Shown piece by piece: positions 18,721-26,865 of a stretch of 64,000 nt of DNA (the stretch's first letter is position 1; each line of letters begins with the position of its first letter). The notes below the pieces were generated by a model, which saw only the letters and a list, made by a program, of their open reading frames with translations, made no database searches and was not told the DNA's origin. Position numbers and translations under genes: made by a program. Source of the DNA: an uncultured Lachnospiraceae bacterium (GTDB lineage: Bacteria > Bacillota > Clostridia > Lachnospirales > Lachnospiraceae); assembly GCA_910588655.1 (NCBI GenBank), contig CAJUPJ010000001.1, forward strand, positions 1-64,000, read 5' to 3'.

Positions 18721-19530
18721 GTGCGTTTAGACAAATATCTGGCAGAAATGTCATATGGAACAAGAAATGAAGTTAAGAAGATAATCCGTTCAGGCACTGT
18801 AACAATCAATGGTGTACAGGCAGCAAAACCTGAAACAAAAGTTAATGAACTGTCTGATATAGTATATATCGGGGATGAAAGGGTTTCCTACAGCCAGTAT
18901 GTGTATTATATGCTTAATAAGCCGGCTGGATGTGTTTCAGCAACAAAGGATAATGTGCACAAGACAGTTATAGACTTATTAAAAAAGAATATTGGGAACA
19001 ATATCAGGGATGATATCTTTCCTGCTGGCAGGCTTGATATAGATACAGAAGGGCTTGTATTACTTACAAATGATGGTGTACTTGCGCATATGCTGCTTTC
19101 ACCACGCAGGCACGTTGAAAAGGCTTATTACCTTGTCGCAGACGGAATTATTACAGATAATGGCATAAAACAGCTTACAGAAGGCATTGACATAGGTGAT
19201 GAAACACTAACGCTTCCAGCAAAAGCAGAAAATATAAAAGTCTGCAGTATAGAAGAACTGGGTAAAGATATACAGGATATTATAAAAAGCCAGTATAACG
19301 AAGAACCTTCACAAACACATGAAGGCAAAGTATATACATCAATGGAACTTGTGCTGCATGAGGGAAGATACCACCAGGTCAAAAGGATGGCTGAAGCTGC
19401 CGGGAGCAGGGTATTATATTTAAAAAGAATACGCATGGGCACACTATGGCTTGACAAGGCACTGCTTCCAGGGGAGTGCCGGGAACTGTCAGCAGAAGAA
19501 GTCCAGCAGCTACGCAGGACAAGTGGATAA
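18721..19530 (+). CDS. Pseudouridine synthase, RsuA/RluB family
   Basis: The 269-residue product has an N-terminal S4 RNA-binding domain (MRLDKYLAEM onward) and a pseudouridine synthase domain with the catalytic Asp106 in GRLDIDTEGL. It would convert specific uridines in rRNA. A GTG start at 18721 is strongly favoured by GGAGG 5 bases upstream. An acidic segment of about 20 residues is inserted in the C-terminal half. The rRNA position cannot be assigned from sequence. It stands alone between a terminator and a decayed gene. Confidence 0.9.
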   Translation: MRLDKYLAEMSYGTRNEVKKIIRSGTVTINGVQAAKPETKVNELSDIVYIGDERVSYSQYVYYMLNKPAGCVSATKDNVHKTVIDLLKKNIGNNIRDDIFPAGRLDIDTEGLVLLTNDGVLAHMLLSPRRHVEKAYYLVADGIITDNGIKQLTEGIDIGDETLTLPAKAENIKVCSIEELGKDIQDIIKSQYNEEPSQTHEGKVYTSMELVLHEGRYHQVKRMAEAAGSRVLYLKRIRMGTLWLDKALLPGECRELSAEEVQQLRRTSG

Positions 19531-19601
19531 GGGAGCCGCTGGTGCGCTGGGACGTTTCTGGAAAAATAATAAAGACCATAAGATATAGAGGATATATAAA
19601 A

Positions 19602-20127
19602 ATGAAAGAAGAAAAGAAAGCTGGATTTACACAGAAATGGATTGAAGATGCAGTAAAAAAGCTTCTGCAAAAAGAAGACATTTACGAAAGTGATATGGAG
19701 CAAATAAAGTATCTGCGTATCGGCGATTAGTGGAAACCAGGCGGAGAAGGAGCTGTTGTAACCGGCAAATTCATCCAGCTTTACATAGACTATATGAAGG
19801 AAAATCCTTTTGACTACATAGACCCGGCTACAGAAGTGGAAATCTTTTGAGAAAACCATTCTGTACGGAACATACAGTGAGGAATTTGGCGATGATGATG
19901 CTTTTGATGAATGGTATCATCAGGCAAAACAAAGCATCAAACAGGATATAGGCCTGTTTACAGGGACAGAGGTACTGCGGCTTTATGGCGCAGAATACCA
20001 GGATATGGCCTTTTTAAGGGCAATGCCCCAGTTGCGTGTCCTGGAAGTGGTAGAAACAGATTTTGCTTCTTATGAAGGCATAGACGGTCTCGTAAGGCTG
20101 GAACAGCTTTGCTGCTGGATGGATTAG
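19602..20127 (+). pseudogene. Broken leucine-rich-repeat-like gene
   Basis: A good start (AGAGGA before the ATG at 19602) opens a frame interrupted by an in-frame TAG at 19728-19730. The same frame continues coherently to TGA at 19848. Skipping one base in the TTTT run at 19845-19848 restores a second frame that stays protein-like up to TAG at 20125. The last part (TEVLRLYG ... LRAMPQLRVLEVVETD ... IDGLVRLEQL) has leucine-rich-repeat spacing. Two lesions make a real protein unlikely. It lies directly before three small orphan genes and was perhaps once their partner. Confidence 0.7.
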
Positions 20128-20144
20128 AAGGGAGGGTTGAAAAC

Positions 20145-20384
20145 ATGAATGAAATATATGGAATGGAACTACAATATGGGAGCCTTATTCCCATTGACAG
20201 GCCCAAAGATACTTTTCTGTTAATAGACACTGTAACTTTTCTTATAGAAGGTAATGAGCTGCCTTTAGATTTTTGTACTATGGAGGGCGGCATAGAAGGA
20301 AATGCAGGCTCAATTATCCGTATCGATGTATGTATACGGGATTTTGAACCAGAAACTTTTATAAATGAATATAAGGAGAAATAA
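20145..20384 (+). CDS. Small hypothetical protein
   Basis: A 79-residue acidic protein with no signal peptide and no family I recognise. GGAGGG (20131-20136) lies 8 bases before the ATG at 20145, so translation is well supported. It begins 17 bases after the stop of the broken LRR-like gene and ends 2 bases before the next gene, so it is the first intact member of a tight three-gene unit. Small, acidic, clustered orphans of this kind resemble immunity proteins of polymorphic toxin loci, but no toxin is seen here. Confidence 0.65.
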   Translation: MNEIYGMELQYGSLIPIDRPKDTFLLIDTVTFLIEGNELPLDFCTMEGGIEGNAGSIIRIDVCIRDFEPETFINEYKEK

Positions 20385-20386
20385 TT

Positions 20387-20791
20387 ATGGGCAGGCAGTA
20401 TAATTTTTATATGGGAAGAAATGACGAAGAATTATTTCTGGAATACTTGAAACAGAATCAATATGTAATCTACCAGGATAACAAAGATGGAAATCCTAAA
20501 GTTATTGATAAGTGGCCAGAACCTTATTCTGGTACAGGATGGTTTATTTTATATTTGTATAGAGAAGATTTTGGAAAGATGATATTTTCGGAAAGTTTTA
20601 GAGATGGAAGATTGTTTATCCAGCCAGATGATGCACCAGTAATAGAATTTGTAAGAACATGTATTAATCCAAAGGATAAAGGAATTATGAGCGGCCGTAT
20701 ATGGCTGGAGATGAAATATTATGATAAAAATAATATGCTATGGTATAAAAGTGAAAATCTTATCAAAGCATACAATGACATTAAAAAATGA
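20387..20791 (+). CDS. Hypothetical protein, possible immunity-like
   Basis: The 134-residue protein starts MGRQYNFYMGRNDEELF and has many aromatic residues. It lacks a signal peptide and membrane segments. I do not recognise it with certainty; its size, opening motif and setting recall orphan immunity-type proteins of Firmicutes. A purine-rich site (AAGGAGAAATAATT) precedes the ATG. Its stop overlaps the next start by four bases (ATGA), indicating coupled translation. Confidence 0.65.
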   Translation: MGRQYNFYMGRNDEELFLEYLKQNQYVIYQDNKDGNPKVIDKWPEPYSGTGWFILYLYREDFGKMIFSESFRDGRLFIQPDDAPVIEFVRTCINPKDKGIMSGRIWLEMKYYDKNNMLWYKSENLIKAYNDIKK

Positions 20792-21069
20792 ATAAAAAAA
20801 CAATTGAAAAAGACAGTTCCATAACAAAATACATAATATCAAAATGGGAAAATGATTTGCAATACCATAGGGAAAAGTTTGGTTTGGGAGGTTATGAATA
20901 TGTTAAGGGAAGAACTTGCAAAGCTGCCAGAGCGGCAATGTTTGGGCATGGAGTGCCAAGAGAGATGTTCCCGCCCTGCATATCCGAAGATGAAATCATG
21001 AAAGCTGTTGAATGTTGTGTCCAAAACCAAAAAGACGAATTGATGAAAATATTGGATGCAGAGGAGTAA
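20788..21069 (+). CDS. Small hypothetical protein
   Basis: A 93-residue soluble protein of unknown function. It starts within the stop of the previous gene (ATGA overlap) and has no strong ribosome site of its own, consistent with translational coupling. The C-terminal third is helical in composition, and four Cys residues are scattered through the chain. It closes the three-gene orphan unit just upstream of the tRNA-Thr promoter. Confidence 0.6.
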   Translation: MNKKTIEKDSSITKYIISKWENDLQYHREKFGLGGYEYVKGRTCKAARAAMFGHGVPREMFPPCISEDEIMKAVECCVQNQKDELMKILDAEE

Positions 21070-21134
21070 ACTATGTGCCCGTTTCTTCTGCACAAATCCC
21101 AGGTAATTGTAAATTATCCCATCCATTTTAATTC

Positions 21135-21163
21135 TTGACAAATTGGCACAATCAATATAAACT
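21135..21163 (+). promoter_or_regulatory. Promoter of tRNA-Thr
   Basis: Perfect TTGACA (21135-21140), a 17-base spacer and TAAACT (21158-21163), with the tRNA starting 29 bases later. Confidence 0.75.
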
Positions 21164-21191
21164 AATGTATGGGTAATTATAATGCCATTTT

Positions 21192-21264
21192 GCTGGAATA
21201 GCTCAGCTGGCAGAGCACTTCACTCGTAATGAAGGGGCCGTGGGTTCAAATCCCATTTCCAGCT
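21192..21264 (+). tRNA. tRNA-Thr (anticodon CGT)
   Basis: Cloverleaf: acceptor GCTGGAA pairs with TTCCAGC; D-stem GCTC/GAGC; anticodon stem CTTCA/TGAAG around loop CTCGTAA with anticodon CGT (21225-21227); T-arm GTGGG-TTCAAAT-CCCAT. CCA is not encoded. It decodes ACG. Confidence 0.95.
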
Positions 21265-21312
21265 TAAAGACAGCACTAGAATATTGTTAAGAATATTTAC
21301 TAGAAGAACTTA

Positions 21313-21341
21313 AGGCATGCCACAAGTGGCATGCCTTTATT
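21313..21341 (+). terminator. Terminator after tRNA-Thr
   Basis: AGGCATGCCAC (21313-21323) and GTGGCATGCCT (21326-21336) are perfect inverted arms followed by TTATT. Confidence 0.75.
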
Positions 21342-21371
21342 ACAAAGCAAAACAGGAACGGAGGAATTTTT

Positions 21372-21692
21372 ATGACATTTGATGAGATTTTTAAAAAAGT
21401 GAAAGATATGTTTAAGGATACTGATGTAAGTGATGTAACAGAACACATTGCATACCAGTTTAATATTACTGGTGAGGGTGCAGGCAGTTTTTATGTTGAA
21501 GTAAAAGATGGCAAATTAAATATTGAGCCGTATGAGTATTATGACAGGGATGTAATTTTTATCTGTAAGGCAGATACATTATTTAATATTATTTCAGGCA
21601 AAACTGACCCTGTCATGGCATTTACACTTGGACGTTTAAAGGTAGAGGGAAGTATTGAACAGGCATTGAAATTAAAGAATTTTATTAAATAA
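21372..21692 (+). CDS. SCP2 sterol-binding-domain protein
   Basis: A 106-residue single-domain protein of the SCP2 fold: an alpha helix, a beta-sheet region around FYVEVKDGKLNIEP, and a C-terminal GRLKVEGSIEQALKL helix typical of the family. In bacteria such small SCP2 proteins probably bind lipids or acyl groups; precise roles are mostly unknown. A GGAGG-like site precedes the ATG. It appears monocistronic, lying between two hairpins. Confidence 0.8.
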   Translation: MTFDEIFKKVKDMFKDTDVSDVTEHIAYQFNITGEGAGSFYVEVKDGKLNIEPYEYYDRDVIFICKADTLFNIISGKTDPVMAFTLGRLKVEGSIEQALKLKNFIK

Positions 21693-21705
21693 ATATAATG
21701 ATGCC

Positions 21706-21729
21706 AGTGTCAAAAGTTATTTTGACACT
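21706..21729 (+). terminator. Hairpin after the SCP2 gene
   Basis: AGTGTCAAAA and TTTTGACACT form a perfect 10-bp stem with a 4-base loop. The T-tract is delayed (about 15 bases on), so termination may be incomplete. Confidence 0.6.
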
Positions 21730-21820
21730 TAGCTACAATTTATATTTTTTTAGAAAGTTTATAATATTTTAATAAAAAAATATCTTAAGGAAAATTTTTG
21801 TAGATTTAATATGGACATGC

Positions 21821-21829
21821 TGTTATAAT
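21821..21829 (+). promoter_or_regulatory. Extended -10 promoter of the two-component operon
   Basis: TGTTATAAT is a perfect extended -10 (TGNTATAAT), 31 bases before the response-regulator start. No clear -35 is seen at normal spacing, as is common for extended -10 promoters. Confidence 0.55.
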
Positions 21830-21860
21830 CTTTTATAAACATATACTAAGGGGACATAAT

Positions 21861-22571
21861 ATGAAACAGCAGGTTATATCAGATAAGAAAATAATAATTG
21901 TGGAAGATGAGAAAGAAATACTTGATTTATTAACCCTTTATCTTGGCAATGAAGGTTTTGAGGTGGTTTCTTTTACATCATCAGAAGGAGTTATGGAATA
22001 TATAAGCAATAATGCAGTCAGCCTTGCTGTACTGGATGTAATGCTTCCAGGAACAGACGGTTTTACTATTTTAAGGGAGATAAGGGAGAAGTGGTTTTTT
22101 CCTGTAATAATGCTTACAGCTAAAATAGAAGAGTCTGATAAAATACATGGCATTACTTTAGGTGCAGATGATTATATTACAAAGCCATTCCATCCACTTG
22201 AATTAGTTGCAAGGGTTAAAGCACAGTTAAGGCGTGCAGGTGCTTATAATACATCACTTTCTAAGGAAGAAGAATATTATAATATACGGGGGCTTGAAAT
22301 ATTTCCAGACAGGCATAAAGTAGTGCTTTATGGTGAAAATATTGAACTTACCCCTATGGAGTTTTCTATTCTGCTTTATCTTTGCCAGCATCTGAACCAG
22401 GCTGTTACATCAGAAGAATTATTTGAAAATGTCTGGGGAGAGAAATATTTAGGCAATAATAATACAGTGTTTGCACATATAGCGAAACTCAGGGAAAAGA
22501 TGCATGAAAATGCAAGGAAACCTAAATTTATTAAAACTGTATGGGGAGTTGGCTACCGCATGGAGGAATAA
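21861..22571 (+). CDS. OmpR-family response regulator (VanR-like)
   Basis: A 236-residue regulator with an N-terminal receiver (acidic pair at Glu15/Asp16, phosphorylation site Asp59 in VLDVMLPG, and the KPFHP lysine). The C-terminal winged-helix domain has the VWGVGYRME ending. It closely resembles the VanR subgroup. It would control genes in response to the adjacent kinase, which follows with one base between stop and start. No van resistance genes are nearby; the downstream thiol/iron-sulfur genes are the obvious candidate targets. Confidence 0.9.
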   Translation: MKQQVISDKKIIIVEDEKEILDLLTLYLGNEGFEVVSFTSSEGVMEYISNNAVSLAVLDVMLPGTDGFTILREIREKWFFPVIMLTAKIEESDKIHGITLGADDYITKPFHPLELVARVKAQLRRAGAYNTSLSKEEEYYNIRGLEIFPDRHKVVLYGENIELTPMEFSILLYLCQHLNQAVTSEELFENVWGEKYLGNNNTVFAHIAKLREKMHENARKPKFIKTVWGVGYRMEE

Positions 22572-22572
22572 A

Positions 22573-23679
22573 ATGGATAAGAGGGTACAGCATGAAGTGT
22601 CAAGGGCGTTTTTAAAACGCTTTTTATTCCATATGGTTCTTTATATACTTTTCGTTCTTGCAATAGCTGAAACTAGCTGGTTCTATTGTAATTCAAGAAT
22701 TTGGTACGGCACTGAGCCGTTTTATAAGTTAATACATTTCATACACCAAAATTTCATGTCAGTTTTTTTATTTACAATATGTTCAGGGGCTGTAATTATT
22801 GCCTGCCTGCATTTTTTCTGGATTGCTTCAATGCTTGGCAAGGTGACACAGGAAACAGGACGTCTGTATTCAGGAATTACAGAAACTGCCAAACTGCCTC
22901 CACAGTTAAAGGAAATGGAAAACCAGTTAAATTTTATTATGTCAAATGTACGCAAAAGCAGGCAGGAAGCTGATGAGGCAATACAGCGTAAAAATGACAT
23001 GATTGTATATATGGCACATGATTTAAAAACACCACTAACGTCAGTTATTGGTTATATTACACTTGTAAAAGATGAGGACGGGCTGCCAGACAGCATACGT
23101 AAAAAGTACCTGGGTGTTGCAATGAAAAAGGCAGAACGGCTTGAAGACCTTATAAATGAATTTTTTGAGGTTGCAAGGTATAATTTTACACAGATGGTAC
23201 TGGAATATTCAACAGTGAACCTTACAATAATGATAGAGCAGCTATTGTATGAATTTAAACCTGTATTTGATAAAAAGGGGCTGTCTTATAGTACAGAACT
23301 TGATACAGATATTATGGTTATGTGTGATATTGAGAAGACAGAGCGTGTATTTGACAACCTTTTCCGCAATGTTGTTAATTACAGTTACCAAAATACAGAA
23401 ATAAAAGTTTCTTTAAAAGACAATGGCAGGGATGGCATTAAATTTATTGTAGAAAACTGTGGCAAAACGATACCTGAAGAAAAAATTGCCTGTATATTTG
23501 ACAGGTTCTTCAGGATAGATAATTCACGTTCAACAGAAACTGGCGGTGCAGGGCTTGGGCTTGCAATAGTAAAAGAGATAACAAGCCTGCATAACTGGAC
23601 AGTAACATGTGAAAGTGAAAATGAAAAAATCAGGTTTATAATTAATATAGAAAAAGAACAGGGGAACAGTAAATTATGA
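22573..23679 (+). CDS. Sensor histidine kinase (VanS-like)
   Basis: The product has 368 residues from the ATG at 22573, with GGAGG 6 bases upstream. Two membrane segments (about 16-38 and 62-84) flank a short extracellular loop. The dimerisation helix has His149 in YMAHDLKTPLTS, followed by ATPase N box (NLFRNVVNYS), F box (FDRFFR) and G2 box (GGAGLGLAIV). The YMAHDLKTPL pattern is VanS-like. With only about 25 extracellular residues, the kinase may sense a membrane or envelope signal. Its stop overlaps the next gene (ATGA). Confidence 0.9.
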   Translation: MDKRVQHEVSRAFLKRFLFHMVLYILFVLAIAETSWFYCNSRIWYGTEPFYKLIHFIHQNFMSVFLFTICSGAVIIACLHFFWIASMLGKVTQETGRLYSGITETAKLPPQLKEMENQLNFIMSNVRKSRQEADEAIQRKNDMIVYMAHDLKTPLTSVIGYITLVKDEDGLPDSIRKKYLGVAMKKAERLEDLINEFFEVARYNFTQMVLEYSTVNLTIMIEQLLYEFKPVFDKKGLSYSTELDTDIMVMCDIEKTERVFDNLFRNVVNYSYQNTEIKVSLKDNGRDGIKFIVENCGKTIPEEKIACIFDRFFRIDNSRSTETGGAGLGLAIVKEITSLHNWTVTCESENEKIRFIINIEKEQGNSKL

Positions 23680-24752
23680 TGTTAAAGACAAAATTTATAA
23701 AAACATTAGGAATATTTATAGCTGCCACAGTCCTGGCAGGATGCAGTAATACGGCAGGAGATAAGAATAATGAAGAACAGGTAACGGAAACACCAGGCAG
23801 TGAAAGCAGCGGGAATATTAAAATTCCAGAGGCGGGACTGGTTATAAATATTCCAGAGGAATACCAGGAAAAGGGTCTGGCAGTAACAGAAACAAGTGAT
23901 GACGGGGATGGCAATATGCTTGTAGGAGTAGCATGGTATTATAAACCTGTTACTGATAAATTGTTTGCTGAAATTGAAAAGGTATCAGATGAAGATTTTA
24001 CAGAAGAGATGCAGCAGGATTATTTGAATAAGATGAAAATACATTCAAAGTATATTCTTGATATTGTTCTTGTAGAGGAGCAGAAATATAAAGAAACAAA
24101 AGAAGTAACAGACCAGATGGATGTTATAGCTGGATGGGATGAAGCAGAAGAACTTGGTGTACACAACGGGTATATGTATCTTGCCATTATGCAGGAGAAT
24201 AATACAGAAGGTATGGATGAAAAAGAAGAGGCACAGTATAAAGAGTGCCTGGATTATATTGATACAATAAAAGAATCTATAGAGTTTACTGAAATTGAAG
24301 GAAAAAAGGAGTCTGGAGATAAAATGCCTTCATTTACGGCAAAAGATTTAGAAGGCAATACAGTAACTGACAGTATTTTTAAAGAAAAAGATTTAACAGT
24401 GGTAAATATATGGGGGACTTTCTGCGGCCCTTGTATTGGAGAGATGCCAGAACTTGCAGAATGGTCAAAATCCATGCCGTCTAATGTGCAGCTAATAGGC
24501 CTGGTCTGTGATATTGAAGGGGAAAATGACCAGGAGCATAAAGATAAGGCAGCAGAAATTATGGAGAAAGCGGGAGCAGACTTTACTAATATAATTCCAG
24601 GAAGTGAATTTGCCGGGCTGCTTGGAGGGGTTACAGGAGTTCCTACAACAATTTTTGTGGATAAAGAAGGCAATATTACAGGTAAACCAGTTGTTGGCGC
24701 TAATGTTGCTGCATATAAGAAATTTGTGGAGGACTATATTAGTGGAAAATAA
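23676..24752 (+). CDS. TlpA/ResA-like thioredoxin lipoprotein
   Basis: A 358-residue lipoprotein: the signal sequence ends in the lipobox LAGC with Cys23 as lipid anchor. Residues 45-205 form a region of unknown fold, and the last 145 residues are a TlpA/ResA-type thioredoxin domain with the active-site CGPC (WGTFCGPCIGEMPEL). It should act outside the membrane on disulfides or cytochrome maturation. It overlaps the kinase gene and is followed by the CXXC peptide and membrane iron-sulfur protein, suggesting one redox relay. Confidence 0.85.
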   Translation: MMLKTKFIKTLGIFIAATVLAGCSNTAGDKNNEEQVTETPGSESSGNIKIPEAGLVINIPEEYQEKGLAVTETSDDGDGNMLVGVAWYYKPVTDKLFAEIEKVSDEDFTEEMQQDYLNKMKIHSKYILDIVLVEEQKYKETKEVTDQMDVIAGWDEAEELGVHNGYMYLAIMQENNTEGMDEKEEAQYKECLDYIDTIKESIEFTEIEGKKESGDKMPSFTAKDLEGNTVTDSIFKEKDLTVVNIWGTFCGPCIGEMPELAEWSKSMPSNVQLIGLVCDIEGENDQEHKDKAAEIMEKAGADFTNIIPGSEFAGLLGGVTGVPTTIFVDKEGNITGKPVVGANVAAYKKFVEDYISGK

Positions 24753-24753
24753 G

Positions 24754-24888
24754 ATGAAAAATATAGCAAGGGTGGCTGTGTTTGTAGTGGCTGGGGCATT
24801 TGCGCTATATGGTATAACAAGAGGTGAGGTGGCTGTAGTTTTTAGCAAAGCAGTAAATATCTGCCTGGAATGTATAGGACTGGGGTAA
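24754..24888 (+). CDS. CD1871A-family CXXC peptide
   Basis: A 44-residue peptide with one membrane segment (about residues 5-18) and a C-terminal CLEC, a CxxC pair. The pattern GITRGEVAVVFSKAVNICLEC is that of the CD1871A-type peptides of Clostridia. It starts one base after the thioredoxin lipoprotein and ends 3 bases before the iron-sulfur protein. Function is unknown, but its position between two redox proteins fits a role in membrane thiol electron transfer. Confidence 0.8.
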   Translation: MKNIARVAVFVVAGAFALYGITRGEVAVVFSKAVNICLECIGLG

Positions 24889-24891
24889 GTT

Positions 24892-25788
24892 ATGGGAAAG
24901 ATAAAGCAAAGTATAAAAAGAAAGATATTCCAGATTGCTGCATTTGGATTTTCTAATGCGCATTTAATGAATTTTAAGGGAGGCAGGATTTACAAGGGCA
25001 AATGGAAAGATTTCTGTAGCCCTGGATTAAACTGTTATTCATGTCCTGCTGCAAGTTTTTCATGCCCTATAGGGGCATTACAGGCTGTAAATGGTTCAAT
25101 GGAATTTAATTTCAGCTTTTATGTAACAGGGCTTCTGCTTGCGTTTGGCGTTATTTTTGGCAGGGGCATATGTGGATGGTTCTGTCCTTTTGGATTGTTC
25201 CAGGAGCTTTTACATAAAATCCCTGTTCCCAAATTTAAGCTTTGGAAAGGTTTTTTATATTTAAAATACATAATACTTGTAGTTTTTGTATTTATACTGC
25301 CAATAGCTGTTACAAACTTTATGGGCATGGGTAAACCAGCATTCTGCCAGTTTATATGCCCTGCGGGGACACTGGAGGGCGGGATACCGCTTTTAAGCAC
25401 CCATCCGGAACTCCGCCAGACAATAGGAAGTCTTTTTTCATTAAAGATGTTTATATTAATTGTAACAATTGCCTGCTGTATTTTTATATACCGCTTTTTC
25501 TGTAAAGCATTATGCCCGCTTGGTGCAATTTATGGCATAATGAACAAGGTTAGTATATACCATCTTGAAATAGATAAGGATAAATGTGTGGATTGCGGGA
25601 AATGCCAGAATATATGTAAAATGGAAGTAAATCCTGTAGATAAACCAAATTCAGCAGAGTGTATAAGATGTGGTGAATGTGTACATGCATGTCCAAAGAA
25701 TGCGTTATATCTTGGGTTTAATTTATCAAGTAAAAAAACAGCACAAACACAAAAAACAGCACCTGTACAAAATAAAGGCAAAATTTAA
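24892..25788 (+). CDS. Membrane 4Fe-4S protein (NapH/CcoG-like)
   Basis: A 298-residue protein with several membrane helices and cysteine motifs in order: CYSCPAASFSCPIGAL near residue 45, GWFCPFGLFQEL, FICPAG, CKALCPLGA, then two 4Fe-4S ferredoxin motifs (CVDCGKCQNIC and CIRCGECVHACP) near residues 230-270. This layout is shared by NapH-type membrane ferredoxins that move electrons across or along the membrane. It probably feeds the neighbouring TlpA-like thiol protein through the CXXC peptide. Confidence 0.85.
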   Translation: MGKIKQSIKRKIFQIAAFGFSNAHLMNFKGGRIYKGKWKDFCSPGLNCYSCPAASFSCPIGALQAVNGSMEFNFSFYVTGLLLAFGVIFGRGICGWFCPFGLFQELLHKIPVPKFKLWKGFLYLKYIILVVFVFILPIAVTNFMGMGKPAFCQFICPAGTLEGGIPLLSTHPELRQTIGSLFSLKMFILIVTIACCIFIYRFFCKALCPLGAIYGIMNKVSIYHLEIDKDKCVDCGKCQNICKMEVNPVDKPNSAECIRCGECVHACPKNALYLGFNLSSKKTAQTQKTAPVQNKGKI

Positions 25789-25794
25789 AAAATA

Positions 25795-25831
25795 CCCTGC
25801 TATTTATGGTATTATGCCATAAGCAGCAGGG
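25795..25831 (+). terminator. Terminator after the redox operon
   Basis: CCCTGC and GCAGGG enclose an inner ATGG/CCAT stem, followed by a T-rich stretch a few bases later. Confidence 0.6.
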
Positions 25832-25885
25832 GTGTCATTTTATTAAATATAAAAAACGTATTATATAAAGCTGCTATTTATTAAA

Positions 25886-26686
25886 TTATCCTGGAAAAAC
25901 TGCTTCTTCAAAATATTCTGCTGTTTTATTGGGAGATTTAAACCACCCGGTTTCTCCTTTGCTGTTAACTACTTTTATATAAACATTTTTATTTTTAATA
26001 TATAGTCTGCTGGTTGTAATAATATCACCAGGCTTTATTGTATATAAAATTTTGTTACTACCAGGTTTTTCATATATTTTTATTTTGGTTTTCGATGTTA
26101 ATTTTTTATTTTTTGTGGCGGCCTCTGTTATTTTATACGAATTACCTTTAAGACGCCATTTGCCATCTTGGTACTGGTAAAGCATATTCCAGTAAAGTAT
26201 GCCTGTTCCTCCAAACTGGTTATGGCACAATACAGTGACTTTATTATCTGAAATTTGTTCTATATTTATGCCAAAATGGATATTGTTAATATTTTTAATT
26301 ATTGTATTATAAAAATCACATAGCTTCTCAAATTTTCCAGATTTATACTGGTACATGGAGTACCCGCAAATTTCATCAGTTTCCATATAATTTTCAGATA
26401 TTATAAAATAAATATTCTTTTTTAAAGGATATAATTTAACTGACAGATAGTCTGCTTTATTATTTGGTTTAAATACTTGTTTACCATTAATATATAAAGC
26501 ACAGTTATTTCCATCCCCGTTTTTAATAATGTCCTTTTTACCATTTCCTGTTATATCATATTGGCTATTTTCAGCACCATTATCAAGGCTTATGTATTTT
26601 GGTGCTGCTTTACACTTGTCATAACCACATATTGTTATGATGAATAATACAAAAGGAATAATTAAGAGTTTTGTAATTTTTTTCAT
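25886..26686 (-). CDS. Secreted protein with C-terminal SH3-like domain
   Basis: A 266-residue protein with an N-terminal signal sequence (MKKITKLLIIPFVLFIITI, cleavage possibly after CKA). Residues 40-60 contain DITGNGKKDI, an FG-GAP/VCBS-like calcium-loop pattern. The last 65 residues (IKIYEKPGS...GDIITTSR...GETGWFKS) resemble a bacterial SH3 domain that binds cell walls. CAGGAGG stands before the start. Function unknown; probably extracellular. It is codirectional with the Amidase_6 gene upstream but separated from it by a terminator. Confidence 0.7.
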   Translation of the reverse strand: MKKITKLLIIPFVLFIITICGYDKCKAAPKYISLDNGAENSQYDITGNGKKDIIKNGDGNNCALYINGKQVFKPNNKADYLSVKLYPLKKNIYFIISENYMETDEICGYSMYQYKSGKFEKLCDFYNTIIKNINNIHFGINIEQISDNKVTVLCHNQFGGTGILYWNMLYQYQDGKWRLKGNSYKITEAATKNKKLTSKTKIKIYEKPGSNKILYTIKPGDIITTSRLYIKNKNVYIKVVNSKGETGWFKSPNKTAEYFEEAVFPG

Positions 26687-26730
26687 GGATTTGCCTCCTG
26701 TATATATAATATTTTTTATTAAACATGGAT

Positions 26731-26793
26731 AAAAACTGTTAAAGGAGGCTAGAATGTAATGGAATTAATCCAGTTTATCCTTTAACAGTTTTT
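26731..26793 (-). terminator. Terminator of the Amidase_6 gene
   Basis: AAAAACTGTTAAAGGA (26731-26746) and its exact complement at 26778-26793 form a 16-bp stem; the loop holds a second palindrome (GGAATTAATCC). On the minus strand the A/T tract reads as U-rich, about 75 bases past the stop codon. Confidence 0.75.
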
Positions 26794-26865
26794 TGCTGGT
26801 TTAAATAGAATAGATGTTTAGAATGATGTTTAGTTAGTGTAAAATTTATATCTTCCTGGTATCTT

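Noticed and set aside
19728..19730. TAG read through as an amino acid (pyrrolysine-like)
   Set aside because: A second lesion follows at 19845-19848, so simple gene decay is more likely.
22504..22572. Early start for the histidine kinase
   Set aside because: It overlaps the response regulator, while GGAGG precedes the ATG at 22573.
21861..23679. Vancomycin resistance operon
   Set aside because: The sensor pair is VanRS-like, but no vanH, ligase or vanX gene is present; the neighbours are redox genes.
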